In this document: one piece after another, positions 63,978 to 64,000 of the stretch
Numbering within the stretch: position 1 is the first letter of the stretch
Layout: each line of letters opens with the position of its first letter
Origin: Streptomyces griseus subsp. griseus
Lineage (GTDB): Bacteria; Actinomycetota; Actinomycetes; Streptomycetales; Streptomycetaceae
NCBI RefSeq assembly: GCF_003610995.1
Contig: NZ_CP032543.1
Coordinates: 310,001 to 374,000, forward strand
Direction of reading: 5' to 3'
Length of the DNA: 64,000 nt
Notes under the pieces: model-generated
The model's database searches: none
What the model saw: only the letters and a program-made list of their open reading frames with translations
Told to the model about the DNA's origin: nothing
Program-made: the position numbers and the translations under genes

Positions 63978-64000
63978 CCGCTGCCCCGATCCCGTTGTCA

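Noticed and set aside
1..64000. Mobile elements, CRISPR arrays, tRNA or rRNA genes
   Set aside because: No transposase or integrase motifs, regular spacer arrays, or cloverleaf/rRNA-like sequences were seen on either strand.

Overview
The window is about 73% G+C chromosomal DNA with codon use, SD sites, ATGA/GTGA gene overlaps and gene content typical of Streptomyces. No rRNA, tRNA, CRISPR array or transposase was seen. Function calls come from reading motifs and gene context by eye; no database search was run.

Left part (1-10.2 kb): the end of a polyol/sugar ABC uptake operon (permease fragment, binding lipoprotein, DeoR repressor), an unassigned radical-SAM protein, then a DevR/OsdR-type hypoxia or dormancy block. 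That block holds a LuxR-family response regulator preceded by seven 13-bp tandem repeats, a GAF histidine kinase and a universal stress protein that are both frameshifted, an Acg-like nitroreductase and an HTH-PNPOx protein.

Siderophore cluster (10.3-31.9 kb): a coelichelin-type cluster in the order cchJ, I, H, G, F, E, D, C, B. The trimodular NRPS has A-domain codes I read as DINYWGGIGK, DFWNIGMVHK and DMENLGLINK, matching N-formyl-N-hydroxyornithine, threonine and N-hydroxyornithine. The genes cover ornithine hydroxylation, assembly, export, uptake and ferri-siderophore hydrolysis. Five iron-box (DmdR/IdeR-type) sites lie in front of cchJ, H, F, E and B. The formyltransferase cchA and an MbtH gene are not in the window, so those functions must come from elsewhere.

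Middle (32-52.5 kb): two small molybdopterin-related genes, a truncated M24 peptidase, dihydroxyacetone kinase dhaKLM, a NUDIX hydrolase, an ABC-F ATPase with a leaderless 8-codon leader ORF (ribosome-mediated attenuation), Zn-ADH, SDR and TetR, a PP2C phosphatase, a GNAT enzyme coupled to a 30-codon ORF, a SigB-family sigma factor, a carnitine catabolism operon in cdhCAB order behind an XRE-TetR fusion regulator, metY-metX, and a Tat-exported molybdoenzyme with a frameshift.

Right part (52.5-64 kb): cobinamide salvage (CbiZ) and a BtuFCD-type importer behind a cobalamin riboswitch, a PRC-barrel stress protein, then a leftward FabH-FabF-(terminator)-acyl-CoA oxidase-ACP-FabF block that runs off the right edge. 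This resembles the acyl-starter cassette of lipopeptide clusters such as CDA and may mark the edge of a second biosynthetic cluster.

Several genes (histidine kinase, USP, M24, molybdoenzyme, probably metX) are each broken by missing single bases in short homopolymers, while the 10.9-kb NRPS is intact. Local base-calling errors must be excluded before calling these pseudogenes.
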